The position numbers were made by a program, and so were the translations under genes. A stretch of DNA of 64,000 nt from Chitinophagales bacterium (GTDB taxonomy: Bacteria; Bacteroidota; Bacteroidia; Chitinophagales; JADJOU01), in assembly GCA_016787225.1 (NCBI GenBank), contig JAEUUY010000020.1, positions 20,440 to 84,439 on the forward strand, read 5' to 3'. This document shows positions 1-8,207 of the stretch, in pieces (position 1 is the stretch's first letter; every line of letters starts with the position of its first letter). The notes under the pieces were generated by a model. That model did not search any database. It was not told the origin of the DNA and worked only from the letters and a program-made list of their open reading frames with translations.

Positions 1-308
1 AATAAATTTAGTTGAAACTGACTACCTAATTGTGTAATAAACTGAACGGAGCTATCCGTAGAACAACCGCTAACTTCACATACTGAAATATCTGCTACAA
101 GAATTATTATATGACCACCGAGAGTGAATCCTTTTCCCTTCACAGAGCTACCATGAGATTTCCAATTTTGAGTAAAGTGGTTTAGTTGAGATTGAATTTC
201 TGTAATATTCTCGGTAAAGTCTTTTTCAGAGTAGTAAACCCAGATTTTAGATGGAGGCGAATATTCCTTTAATTCTTCTCGTATAAATTGTATTTCGGAT
301 TGAATCAT
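1..308 (-). CDS. Small conserved Bacteroidota protein, 3' end cut by the window edge
   Basis: I read 102 codons from an ATG at 308 down to base 1 with no stop, so the C-terminus lies outside the window. The protein has a W-V-Y-Y-S segment near residue 23 and a GCSTDSSVQF motif near residue 84. This pattern fits a small (about 160 aa) Bacteroidota family that databases often label 'ABC transporter ATPase', although no Walker A or ABC signature is visible here, so I would not use that name. The start lies 6 bases after the fabD stop, so it is probably cotranscribed with fabD. No signal peptide is seen, so it is probably cytoplasmic. Function unknown; family recognition is from memory of the motif. 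Confidence 0.75.
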   Translation of the reverse strand, partial: MIQSEIQFIREELKEYSPPSKIWVYYSEKDFTENITEIQSQLNHFTQNWKSHGSSVKGKGFTLGGHIIILVADISVCEVSGCSTDSSVQFITQLGSQFQLNL

Positions 309-314
309 TTTGAA

Positions 315-1193
315 TTAGGCTAGTTTCTCTGCTGTTACCTCTGCATTAATTTTTTTAATCATGCCCGTCAGCGCTGCACCAGGGCCTACTTCATAAAAAG
401 TGTTGGCGCCATCTTTTATCATATTCTGCACGCTTTTTGTCCATTGAACTGATCCTGTCAATTGATCTATTAAATTTTGCTTAATCGTTTCGCCATCTGT
501 AGAGGCATGACTAGTATAGTTTTGGTATATAGGGCAGACTGGATTGGAAAAAATAGTCTCCATAATAGCTTTTGCTAATTCATCTTTGGCTGGTGCCATA
601 AAAGGTGAATGGAAAGCTCCTCCTACTTTAAGTGGCAAAACACGCTTCGCCCCAGCTTCTTTTAATTTCTCTCCAGCGAGTTCAATACCTTTATGTGAAC
701 CAGAAATAACTAGCTGACCTGGACAATTATAATTAGCAGCTACCACGATTTCATCGGTTATAGACTTGCAAATTTCATCTACCTTATCATCATCTAATCC
801 CAGTACTGCTGCCATAGTCGATGGATTGGCATCACATGCTTTTTGCATGGCATTTGCTCGAATAGAAACGAGCTTTAAACCATCCTCAAAGGATAGGCCT
901 CCAGCAGCCACTAAGGCAGAGAATTCTCCTAAGCTATGTCCTGCTACCATATTTGGTTTAAATTCAGGAAGAGATTTAGCCATTAATACACTATGAATAA
1001 AAATAGCCGGCTGAGTTACCTCTGTTCGGGTTAATTCTTCCATAGTTCCAGTCTTCATAATTGTTTCGATATCGAAGCCCAAAATGTTGTTTGCTTTTTG
1101 AAAATACTCATTAGCCTGGGGAAATTTTTCTGAGATTTCATTTCCCATGCCTACAAACTGAGCTCCTTGTCCTGGAAATACGTATGCTGTCAT
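315..1193 (-). CDS. fabD: Malonyl-CoA:ACP transacylase (FabD)
   Basis: Transfers malonate from CoA to acyl carrier protein, giving malonyl-ACP for fatty-acid elongation in the cytoplasm. At 292 aa it has the usual family length. Visible hallmarks are the oxyanion-loop segment FPGQGAQ (residues 6-12), the nucleophile motif GHSLG with Ser87, the conserved Arg112 that would bind the malonyl carboxylate, and His195 in GGAFHSPFM completing the Ser-His dyad. The ATG start at 1193 gives an N-terminus starting directly with the family's first strand. It is followed after 6 bases by the small gene at the window edge, and preceded by a 148-base gap carrying degenerate AGTTTTA-type repeats. Nothing is missing. 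Confidence 0.96.
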   Translation of the reverse strand: MTAYVFPGQGAQFVGMGNEISEKFPQANEYFQKANNILGFDIETIMKTGTMEELTRTEVTQPAIFIHSVLMAKSLPEFKPNMVAGHSLGEFSALVAAGGLSFEDGLKLVSIRANAMQKACDANPSTMAAVLGLDDDKVDEICKSITDEIVVAANYNCPGQLVISGSHKGIELAGEKLKEAGAKRVLPLKVGGAFHSPFMAPAKDELAKAIMETIFSNPVCPIYQNYTSHASTDGETIKQNLIDQLTGSVQWTKSVQNMIKDGANTFYEVGPGAALTGMIKKINAEVTAEKLA

Positions 1194-1341
1194 AACTAGT
1201 TTTTAGTTTTAAGTTAAAAGATTAAGTGAAAGTGAAAAGTAGAAAGTTAAAAGTAAACTGGGTTGTATTAATGTTGATAGCTAGTAATTATTATTAAGAT
1301 TCAATCTTCTTAAATTTTAAATCTAACTTCTAAAATAACCA
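1194..1341. repeat. Intergenic degenerate short repeats (AGTTTTA / TCTAAnn type)
   Basis: The gap between fabD and the SPOR gene holds AGTTTTT-AGTTTTA-AGTTAAA followed by GTGAAAAGT/GTTAAAAGT words (about 1198-1255), then AGATTCAATCTT (1297-1308), then TCTAACT-TCTAAAA (about 1322-1335) next to the SPOR gene stop. The same AGTTTTT-AGTTTTA start and the identical 12-mer AGATTCAATCTT recur upstream of obg (42308-42362). Function unknown. Confidence 0.6.
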
Positions 1342-3228
1342 TCATTCAAACAAAGTCGTACTCACATAATCCTTAGAAGCTGCTTCTGCTTTTTCTTTAG
1401 ATAAATAGGGTACCACCACTCTATATGTACCATCTAATAAGATTATATCGGTCTCTATTCCTGCCTTTTTCTTCATGTCAGTCTTTAATTTGACAGCAGC
1501 GGAGGCTATTTTAAACTTACCGAAAGATAAATAGTGATTTCCTTTGGTATAGTTTGCAGTAGCATAAGGCTTACCAATAATATTGACCTTTTCAACCTTA
1601 GCTAGAGTTTTTTTAGAAGCAGTATCTTTTGCCTTAGATTCTTTGTTGGCAGCAGTTTTATCGTCTTTTGTTGTTGAAATAGAGGCTGCGTCCTTGGCAC
1701 TCGCTTTATCTTCCGTTTTTTTAGATTTATCAGTAGCAACAGCGACTGACTTCTTGCTGACTAGGTCAGAAGAATTAGGTGTTTTGGGTGTTGGTGTATT
1801 TTTTGTTGTTGTTTGAGCAGTTTGAGTGCTCGTTGGTTTGGAAGTAGCAGCTGGCGCTGGGGAAGCAGCCTTTGTTATAGGTTGAGCTGGTGTTGTGTTA
1901 TTTTTAGCTGTAGTTTTATCGGGAGTTGAGGTCTGTACTTTTGTTATTACCTCATTGATTACAGTATCTACAGCAGCACTGGCTATGGCTTTAGCTGTAT
2001 CAATTTTGGCAGTATCTGCTTTTGCTACTAGTGCTGGTTCTGATTTTTTCACTGTAGGTTTTTTAGAATCCCATAATGGATTCAGGCCCATAAGTTGCTT
2101 ACCTTGAAATGAAGCTATAATCCACGCCAATAGAAATCCAACAGCTAAAAAAGCTAGGGATAATCCAGCTACAAGTGGCCATCTATTTGGTTTTTGCTCA
2201 TCTAAGCTCAGATCATATTGATAGTAACCGTCGTCGTATCTCGCATTACCTATATTTCTTCTAGGTTCATCGATTTCAATCATTTTAGATTTTGCAAACT
2301 CCTCATTAATTGTGCTAGATTCAATAAAATGTTCTGTTTCTTCCTCTTCCTCTTCCTCTTCCTCTTCCTCTTCTGTTTCTTCGTTAGCTTCTATCTCCTC
2401 CAATTCTTCTAATTCTTCATCTTGTTCTTCTTCACTAATTTCATTAAGAATTTTTGAGGTAAAATCTTCTTCGGAAATTTCTTTTTCTTCCATTATTGCA
2501 AGGTCTGGTGTGACCCCTTCTACCATATTGCCTAGTTTTTCATCTACCGCCTCTATAATTTCCTCAGAAGTTTCTTTAATTTCTTCGACAGCATGATCTA
2601 GTTTTTCTTCAGCTTTCTCAGTAGTGGTATTAAAGAAATCTTTCACAGAATCTAAGAAAGACTTAGAAGACTCATTTTTATTTTTCTCCAGATTCGCTGC
2701 TTCAAATAAATCTTTTGGTTGTTCTACTGGCTCATGAACTGTCGGCTTCTCTATGGTATTTTCTAATTGAATTTCCTGAAGAGGCTCCGGATTTTTAGGA
2801 GTTTCTACCTTGATATAGGTATTCTCAAATACTTTTGGTTCTTCCTTTGGAGCGTTATCTTTAAAAGCTGCAGGATTGAAATTCCCGCCACCAAAAAAAT
2901 CTGTAGGAAAGAGCGTCTTTTTACTTTCAAATTGATAACTACCGTTACTGAAGGATAAATCACCAAGCCCTTCTATGCTAAATTTTCCTTGCTTAGATAT
3001 GGTAGCTTTCAGAGACTCTATTTCCTGAATTAATATGCCTCTGGCTTCATTTGCACTTACTTGTTTAATCTCAGAAATCAAATGAATTAAATCACTATCT
3101 GAACCAGCACCATATACGTCGAGTCCGAGCTTTGAAGTTACTTTGTCATAACCCAAAAGACCAACGGTAGGAATCCATACAGATTGATTTTTATCTATTA
3201 CATTTTTTAAAATCTGACCAAAAACCAT
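1342..3228 (-). CDS. SPOR-domain protein with N-terminal HU-like domain, acidic linker and one membrane helix
   Basis: 628 aa. Residues 1-120 look like the Bacteroidota HU-CCDC81-type domain pair (PTVGLLGYDKV, then a GLGDLSFSNGSYQFE strand pair). Residues 130-345 are a highly charged linker with a run of about 12 glutamates (near 286-297), encoded by a hexanucleotide repeat. One transmembrane helix lies at about 350-374 (WPLVAGLSLAFLAVGF...). After a Ser/Thr/Lys/Ala-rich linker, residues 560-628 form a SPOR domain (NHYLSFGKFKIASAA...), a fold known to bind denuded glycan strands of septal peptidoglycan. Topology is inferred as cytoplasmic HU-like part and periplasmic SPOR. It follows the barrel gene by 18 bases and is probably in its operon. 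A role in division or envelope-nucleoid linkage is inference. Confidence 0.85.
   Translation of the reverse strand: MVFGQILKNVIDKNQSVWIPTVGLLGYDKVTSKLGLDVYGAGSDSDLIHLISEIKQVSANEARGILIQEIESLKATISKQGKFSIEGLGDLSFSNGSYQFESKKTLFPTDFFGGGNFNPAAFKDNAPKEEPKVFENTYIKVETPKNPEPLQEIQLENTIEKPTVHEPVEQPKDLFEAANLEKNKNESSKSFLDSVKDFFNTTTEKAEEKLDHAVEEIKETSEEIIEAVDEKLGNMVEGVTPDLAIMEEKEISEEDFTSKILNEISEEEQDEELEELEEIEANEETEEEEEEEEEEEETEHFIESSTINEEFAKSKMIEIDEPRRNIGNARYDDGYYQYDLSLDEQKPNRWPLVAGLSLAFLAVGFLLAWIIASFQGKQLMGLNPLWDSKKPTVKKSEPALVAKADTAKIDTAKAIASAAVDTVINEVITKVQTSTPDKTTAKNNTTPAQPITKAASPAPAATSKPTSTQTAQTTTKNTPTPKTPNSSDLVSKKSVAVATDKSKKTEDKASAKDAASISTTKDDKTAANKESKAKDTASKKTLAKVEKVNIIGKPYATANYTKGNHYLSFGKFKIASAAVKLKTDMKKKAGIETDIILLDGTYRVVVPYLSKEKAEAASKDYVSTTLFE
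2341..2373. repeat. Hexanucleotide repeat (TTCCTC)x5 inside the SPOR gene
   Basis: Five perfect TTCCTC units at 2341-2370 plus TTC. On the coding strand they read as Glu-Glu pairs in the cytoplasmic linker. A change in copy number would lengthen or shorten the poly-Glu run without shifting the frame. Confidence 0.9.
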
Positions 3229-3246
3229 TATAATTTTATTTACTTA

Positions 3247-4890
3247 CTAATATGTAATGCGAACACCACCTTGTCCATTTATACCAATAGTTGGAAATCC
3301 AATTTGATTGGCAATTTTGGAGTCTAGTAAATTATTCCCATTCGCAAATATATAAAAGTTTTTAGAAATATGGTATTCCAGCCCCAGATTTAAGTCAAAT
3401 AAAATAGGATTTGTAATCTCGTTGCCCAATATTTCTGTTTTCACACCACCGACAGCAAATCCATTAAAGAAGAAATTTAACTTCTTACTCGCCTTTAAAT
3501 TAGCACCTAACGTTAGGCGTTGCCCCGGTAAATTATAAGCTATTGCAGGATTTCTGGATATATCATACAAAAAAATATCCCCTTTTATAAAGGTAGACCA
3601 GCGTTCTTCTTGCATATAGGTGAGCTCCAAAGAAATATTATTTATAGTCATCTGATTTTCAATCTGACTATTTAAAAATCGAGGATTGACGGCATCATTT
3701 CTAAACAATAAAGCATCTTTCATAACTTTTTGTATGAAATTGGCTTGGTAACTGATGCCACGATATACACCTTTAAGACCGGCACCTCTACTTTCCACTA
3801 TGGTATTTGGTAATAATTGATTAGTAAAAACAATAAATGGGTTGGCAGCAAAATGATTTTGCATTCTATTGAGTTCTAAATTTCTCTTCCATATAGCATA
3901 TACGTTCAAAAAATTTGGGACAACTTCTACCTCAGCATTCAGATATGGTAAGCCATAATATGTTTGTTTTGAATTGTTTATAGCCATGGATAAATTTAGA
4001 CCACCTACTATTTTTAAAGCTTTCGATCTATACTCTACTTGAGGCATGAGATGAGCAATCCACTTGTCCGTAAAAGTATCTGCAGAAAAATTATAATATT
4101 GACCGCCTCCTTGCAATTTTAATAATATATCATCCTTTAGTTTATAGCTGAGCTCTGACTTAAGATTCGCATAGAATTCGTGGTTATCTCTCGTTAGATT
4201 TACCAGACCTAATTTATCTAAGCCAAAGTTTAGATCCATAGTATTTATTATAGAGATTGACTTTTGTTCACTACTTTCTCTTTGCAAGACAGCAGAAATA
4301 CCACCATTGAAATAGTTGCGAGTAGCTTCGTCCTTAAATCCTGACTCTGCTAGGTTTCCATAAAAATTGTAATATTTATGCTGTAAATTCAGCCTCGGTT
4401 TAAATATCCAATTTTTAAAAGACTTGGTAATTTCAGCTTCAGCCTTTGATTCACTATATTTTTGAAAAGAATCTGGTGAACGCCAAGCGGAATGATGAAA
4501 AACATGAACTCTACTAGGTGTTTTAGACTTTTCATTATGATGTGACCATTCGAAAATTGGATTAAAAGAACTGCCAAATCCCATTCTAACAAAATTTGTG
4601 TTTTGAAAGAAGATATTACGCTGCTTAAAAGCAATAGGCTCTATAGTTGATGGTTCAAATTTAAACTGCTCTATTCTATCAGGTAATTTATATACCAGTT
4701 TTTTCTGGGTTGTTTTTTCCTTAAATTTAGGATAATAATTGATAGGTTCATGTATTTTAGAAGCCTCTTCTATAAATACATTATAATCCTTTACGACCTT
4801 TATCTCCACTGGATCTATATTATTCTCCTGCTGAGCAAAGACTGTAATGTTCAAAACAGTCAATATTCCCAAAACAATTCTTTTATTCAT
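3247..4890 (-). CDS. Outer-membrane beta-barrel protein, TonB-receptor-like barrel without plug
   Basis: 547 aa with a signal peptide (MNKRIVLGILTVLNITVFAQ, cut after about residue 20). After a linker of about 75 residues the rest is alternating amphipathic strands with aromatic girdles. The last 45 residues (GLEYHISKNFYIFANGNNLLDSKI... ending VRITY) match the terminal strands of TonB-dependent receptors. No plug or carboxypeptidase-like domain is present and the length is about two thirds of a full receptor, so gated TonB transport is unlikely. It sits directly downstream of the giant TPR gene and upstream of the SPOR gene; that TPR-barrel pairing is familiar in Bacteroidota and suggests a shared outer-membrane machine, which is inference. 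Substrate unknown. Confidence 0.82.
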   Translation of the reverse strand: MNKRIVLGILTVLNITVFAQQENNIDPVEIKVVKDYNVFIEEASKIHEPINYYPKFKEKTTQKKLVYKLPDRIEQFKFEPSTIEPIAFKQRNIFFQNTNFVRMGFGSSFNPIFEWSHHNEKSKTPSRVHVFHHSAWRSPDSFQKYSESKAEAEITKSFKNWIFKPRLNLQHKYYNFYGNLAESGFKDEATRNYFNGGISAVLQRESSEQKSISIINTMDLNFGLDKLGLVNLTRDNHEFYANLKSELSYKLKDDILLKLQGGGQYYNFSADTFTDKWIAHLMPQVEYRSKALKIVGGLNLSMAINNSKQTYYGLPYLNAEVEVVPNFLNVYAIWKRNLELNRMQNHFAANPFIVFTNQLLPNTIVESRGAGLKGVYRGISYQANFIQKVMKDALLFRNDAVNPRFLNSQIENQMTINNISLELTYMQEERWSTFIKGDIFLYDISRNPAIAYNLPGQRLTLGANLKASKKLNFFFNGFAVGGVKTEILGNEITNPILFDLNLGLEYHISKNFYIFANGNNLLDSKIANQIGFPTIGINGQGGVRITY

Positions 4891-4900
4891 ATTTATTTTG

Positions 4901-4956
4901 TCTAATTTCTAATTTCTAAAATCTAACTTCTAATATCTAACATCTAACATCTAACA
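4901..4956. repeat. Tandem array of eight TCTAAnn heptamers between TPR and barrel genes
   Basis: Bases 4901-4956 split exactly into eight 7-base units, TCTAATT x2, TCTAAAA, TCTAACT, TCTAATA and TCTAACA x3. They fill nearly the whole 67-base gap between the TPR gene stop (4958) and the barrel gene start (4890). On the transcribed strand the unit is nnTTAGA. Confidence 0.9.
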
Positions 4957-4957
4957 A

Positions 4958-7900
4958 TTACTTGTACTTAACTTTTGACTGCGATTTTATACTGGTATTA
5001 ACCTCTGCTAATCGTTCTCGTGCTTCTTTAAGAATTTCTTCTTCTCCTTGATAATTATTGATAATACTTTCCAAGGTTGCTTTGGCTTGAAAATCATCTT
5101 TCATTTTATGGTAGTTATACCCGATAAGAATAAAATAGCGTACTACCCATGATTCATAAGAACCATATTCATCCTTTGACTTGAGGAGAATCTCATTTGA
5201 TTTTTTGAATTCCTTCAACATGTGGTGAGAGGAGGCCAGATAATAGGTGCATTCAGCCCCTTTAATACTGCTTTTGTCTTTAGCCAAAGCTTCTAATAAA
5301 GGAATGGCAGTCTTATAATTTTGAGTATGATACAGTGAAATGGCTTTAAAATAAAAAGCTTCTGTTTTGATTTCTTGACTAATTCCCTCATCATTTTCTA
5401 TCAGCTTAGCTATTTCTATGACCTCATGATAGTTCTTCAGTCTATAATTGGATTTTAACAAACCAATTTTTGCAAGCTGTTTATTCTGAATGGTAGAGGC
5501 CACAGCTTGAAGCTTTTGATAGAGTGTTTTAGCCTTAGAATAATCTTTACTGTTGTTATAGTTGAAGTAGGCAGTCTTGACCACCGCTCTTTCATAATAG
5601 GGGTTGGTATTATCCTTTGTAAGATAATCATATTCATCAATAGCTTCTGCGTACATTTTTTTGGCTGAGTAGCACTCTGCTTTGAGATAATGAGCCTTGA
5701 GACTAAATATACCCTTTGGAAACTTTTCTAGATATTTATTGAAGATAATAATGGCATTATCGTAATGCTGATTAGCATATAATTCTTCTCCTGATTCAAA
5801 TAACAAACTATCCTGTTCTGTGAGACCTAATTGTTTTGAATCAGGCAAGGTAGCTGTGAAATTAATATATTCCTCTGGTTTTCCCTGACTAATATATATT
5901 TCTCTAATCGCTTTTAAGGCCTGATCCGATTCTGTAGAATTGGTATAATTTTTAACAACAGCTATATATTTATTCAAAGCTTCAGTTAAATTTTGGTTAT
6001 TGTAGTAAATGGTCGCCAGCCTCATGAGTGATTTTGGAATATATTCCTGCGATTTTGATTTGGAGATTATATCATTATAGGTCTGAATAGCCATTTCATA
6101 ATTTTTGTCGTCTTCATAGGCCAGTCCCAGTTGGTAATTCGCATCATTATAATAAATGGAATTTGGCACCTCTCTCATCAACTTACTCAAGGTTGAGATT
6201 TTGTCTTTAAAATTCTTTTTTATGCCATCGATATTTGCTTTTTGTAAGGTTGCATAATCATATCCCTGACCTCGTCTAAGAGAAATTTTGGAATACTGTT
6301 TATAAGCTTCATCATATTTTTTATTCATAAAATAAATATCTGCGATTCTCAAGTCAACATCTTGCATGGTATTGGAGACAGGTTGGTTTTGAGAGTAAAT
6401 ATAATTTTTCGCACTGTTTAAGAATTGCATTAGCGCGGCATCGAAGTCACGCTTGGTGTATTGACAATATCCCAGACCATAATAGACATTGAAAAGTGTA
6501 GCATTTTGAGCAAACAATATCTTATTATTAATCAATAACGTATAAACCTGATAATACTCTTTCGAAGCTTCCTCTATTTGGCCACCTTTGTAAAGAATCT
6601 CAGCTCTTAAATAGCGAGCCTCTGCCTCTAATGCCTTGTCAAAATTATTTAGGATCGATTTTCGTAGGTATTTAAGTGCATTGGCGGTATCACCATTGTT
6701 ATTTAGATTAACAGCATGGGTATAACAAACTTCTTGATACAGAATTTCATTACCCTCTTGTATAGCTGGATTTTTTTCTATAATGCCTATTACTTGTGGA
6801 TAATTATTTGAATTCAAAAGGGATAGAGTCAATAAATCCCAGGCTTCCTTCTGATATTTCGAGTTTGGATAACTTGTTATAAAATCGAAAAAATTATCTG
6901 TTGCTTGGTTATAATTCTTTAAATCAAAATTGAGTTTTCCTACATTAAATCTACTTTCTTCTTTTATTATGGAGTCTTGATTTAGCTGACTAGCCTGTTG
7001 AAAGGCAAACATGGCATTTTGTTTATCATTTGCTCTGAGATAGCAGTCTGCAAGGGCATACATGGCGTATTGACCAAAATTGTTACTTAACTGTAATTCT
7101 TTAAAATGTTCAATAGCAAAGGTATAATTCCCATTCTTGTATTCTGAAAATGCCAGTTGATACATATCCTCCGGACTTACCTTTTCCGAGGCTAACAAGT
7201 GCTTTAGTAGAAACTCTTCAGCCGATTTATAGTTAAGCAACTCAAAATGACTCTTTCCTAAGAGTTGGTTTTTAGATTCGCCTGCAGTATTATCATTTTC
7301 CAATAGTCTGATGACCTCTGTATAATTCTTATTGAGAAATTGTATTTGTGCTAAAATATAATTTGCACCCTTGGTTTGGTCTTGACTTTTGATAGACTGT
7401 AGAAATTTTTCTGCCTGGGCAAAATCTTTTCTATTGAAGTAGATTACTCCTAAGTAATAGGCAGTTTCAGATTTATATTTTGACTTCTTAATTGTGAGGC
7501 TTTTTTCAAAATAATTAGCTGCTTTAGTAGGTTTGTTATTTTCAAGTAAAGCATAGGCATAGTGAAAGTAGAAATCGTCCTTCCAATCTTCATTGAGAGA
7601 TTGCTCAGAGGTGGAAGCAAACCATTTTTCTGCTAATTCATAATTTGATTTACTAAAATAATACTCCCCCAAATGATAAGCCAATTGATTTTTTCTAGAA
7701 TCATGAGTTTTGTCATAGAGTTTTAAAAGACTTTGCTCTGCCTCAGGTAGTTTCAGTTTACCTGCCAAATATGCTTTGTAATAAGTGGCTTCTTGTTTAT
7801 AGTAGTTTATATTGCTGAGTTGTTCTTCATGTATAGTCGTATTAGACACTAATTCAAAGAATTGGTAAGCTTGCCTATAATCTTGATTTTGAAGGAAAAT

Positions 7901-8017
7901 GAGAGCTTGTTCATAATTTCTCAATACATCGATATGAATCGTATTGGATTGGCTTTTAAGGCTATGGACACTGAGGAATATCAGCAAACTAGCCAAACAT
8001 AGTTTAAGAATGCGCAT
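4958..8017 (-). CDS. Large periplasmic tetratricopeptide-repeat protein
   Basis: 1019 aa. A signal peptide (MRILKLCLASLLIFLSVHSLKSQ) is followed by TPR-type helical pairs over almost the whole length, with recurring patterns such as A-YYLGVIYFNRKDFAQAEKF (about residue 190) and Y-LGLAYEDDKNYEMAIQTYN (about 655). No enzymatic motif is visible. TPR solenoids hold protein complexes together; a protein of this size next to a TonB-like barrel is a recurrent Bacteroidota pair, and a scaffold role at the outer membrane is inferred. The ATG at 8017 starts the signal peptide and faces the divergent SBP gene 190 bases away. The C-terminus ends in a lysine-rich tail. It is likely the first gene of the operon running down to fabD. 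Confidence 0.85.
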   Translation of the reverse strand: MRILKLCLASLLIFLSVHSLKSQSNTIHIDVLRNYEQALIFLQNQDYRQAYQFFELVSNTTIHEEQLSNINYYKQEATYYKAYLAGKLKLPEAEQSLLKLYDKTHDSRKNQLAYHLGEYYFSKSNYELAEKWFASTSEQSLNEDWKDDFYFHYAYALLENNKPTKAANYFEKSLTIKKSKYKSETAYYLGVIYFNRKDFAQAEKFLQSIKSQDQTKGANYILAQIQFLNKNYTEVIRLLENDNTAGESKNQLLGKSHFELLNYKSAEEFLLKHLLASEKVSPEDMYQLAFSEYKNGNYTFAIEHFKELQLSNNFGQYAMYALADCYLRANDKQNAMFAFQQASQLNQDSIIKEESRFNVGKLNFDLKNYNQATDNFFDFITSYPNSKYQKEAWDLLTLSLLNSNNYPQVIGIIEKNPAIQEGNEILYQEVCYTHAVNLNNNGDTANALKYLRKSILNNFDKALEAEARYLRAEILYKGGQIEEASKEYYQVYTLLINNKILFAQNATLFNVYYGLGYCQYTKRDFDAALMQFLNSAKNYIYSQNQPVSNTMQDVDLRIADIYFMNKKYDEAYKQYSKISLRRGQGYDYATLQKANIDGIKKNFKDKISTLSKLMREVPNSIYYNDANYQLGLAYEDDKNYEMAIQTYNDIISKSKSQEYIPKSLMRLATIYYNNQNLTEALNKYIAVVKNYTNSTESDQALKAIREIYISQGKPEEYINFTATLPDSKQLGLTEQDSLLFESGEELYANQHYDNAIIIFNKYLEKFPKGIFSLKAHYLKAECYSAKKMYAEAIDEYDYLTKDNTNPYYERAVVKTAYFNYNNSKDYSKAKTLYQKLQAVASTIQNKQLAKIGLLKSNYRLKNYHEVIEIAKLIENDEGISQEIKTEAFYFKAISLYHTQNYKTAIPLLEALAKDKSSIKGAECTYYLASSHHMLKEFKKSNEILLKSKDEYGSYESWVVRYFILIGYNYHKMKDDFQAKATLESIINNYQGEEEILKEARERLAEVNTSIKSQSKVKYK

Positions 8018-8171
8018 AATGATAATCTTACTAAATATATATCAAACGCAAAATAAAGCTATTTTAATGTGGATATGCAGCTAGTTTATTCACAATTAAC
8101 ATGCTATGTAGCAAATTATAGAATATTGCCCTTAGCTAGTAAAAAAACTTAAAGACATGAGGAGTTTAATA

Positions 8172-8179
8172 TAAATTTG
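8172..8179 (+). promoter_or_regulatory. Bacteroidota -7 element TAAATTTG before the first peptide-binding gene
   Basis: TAAATTTG matches the TAnnTTTG consensus, 28 bases before the ATG at 8208. A clear TTG -33 box at normal spacing is not seen (only CTT near 8148-8150). The second SBP gene has the same TAAATTTGCC 10-mer. Confidence 0.55.
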
Positions 8180-8207
8180 CCTTTTAATAAAAATTTAACT
8201 TATAGTA

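Noticed and set aside
4901..4956. CRISPR array
   Set aside because: Units are 7 bases, contiguous and without spacers; no cas genes are in the window.
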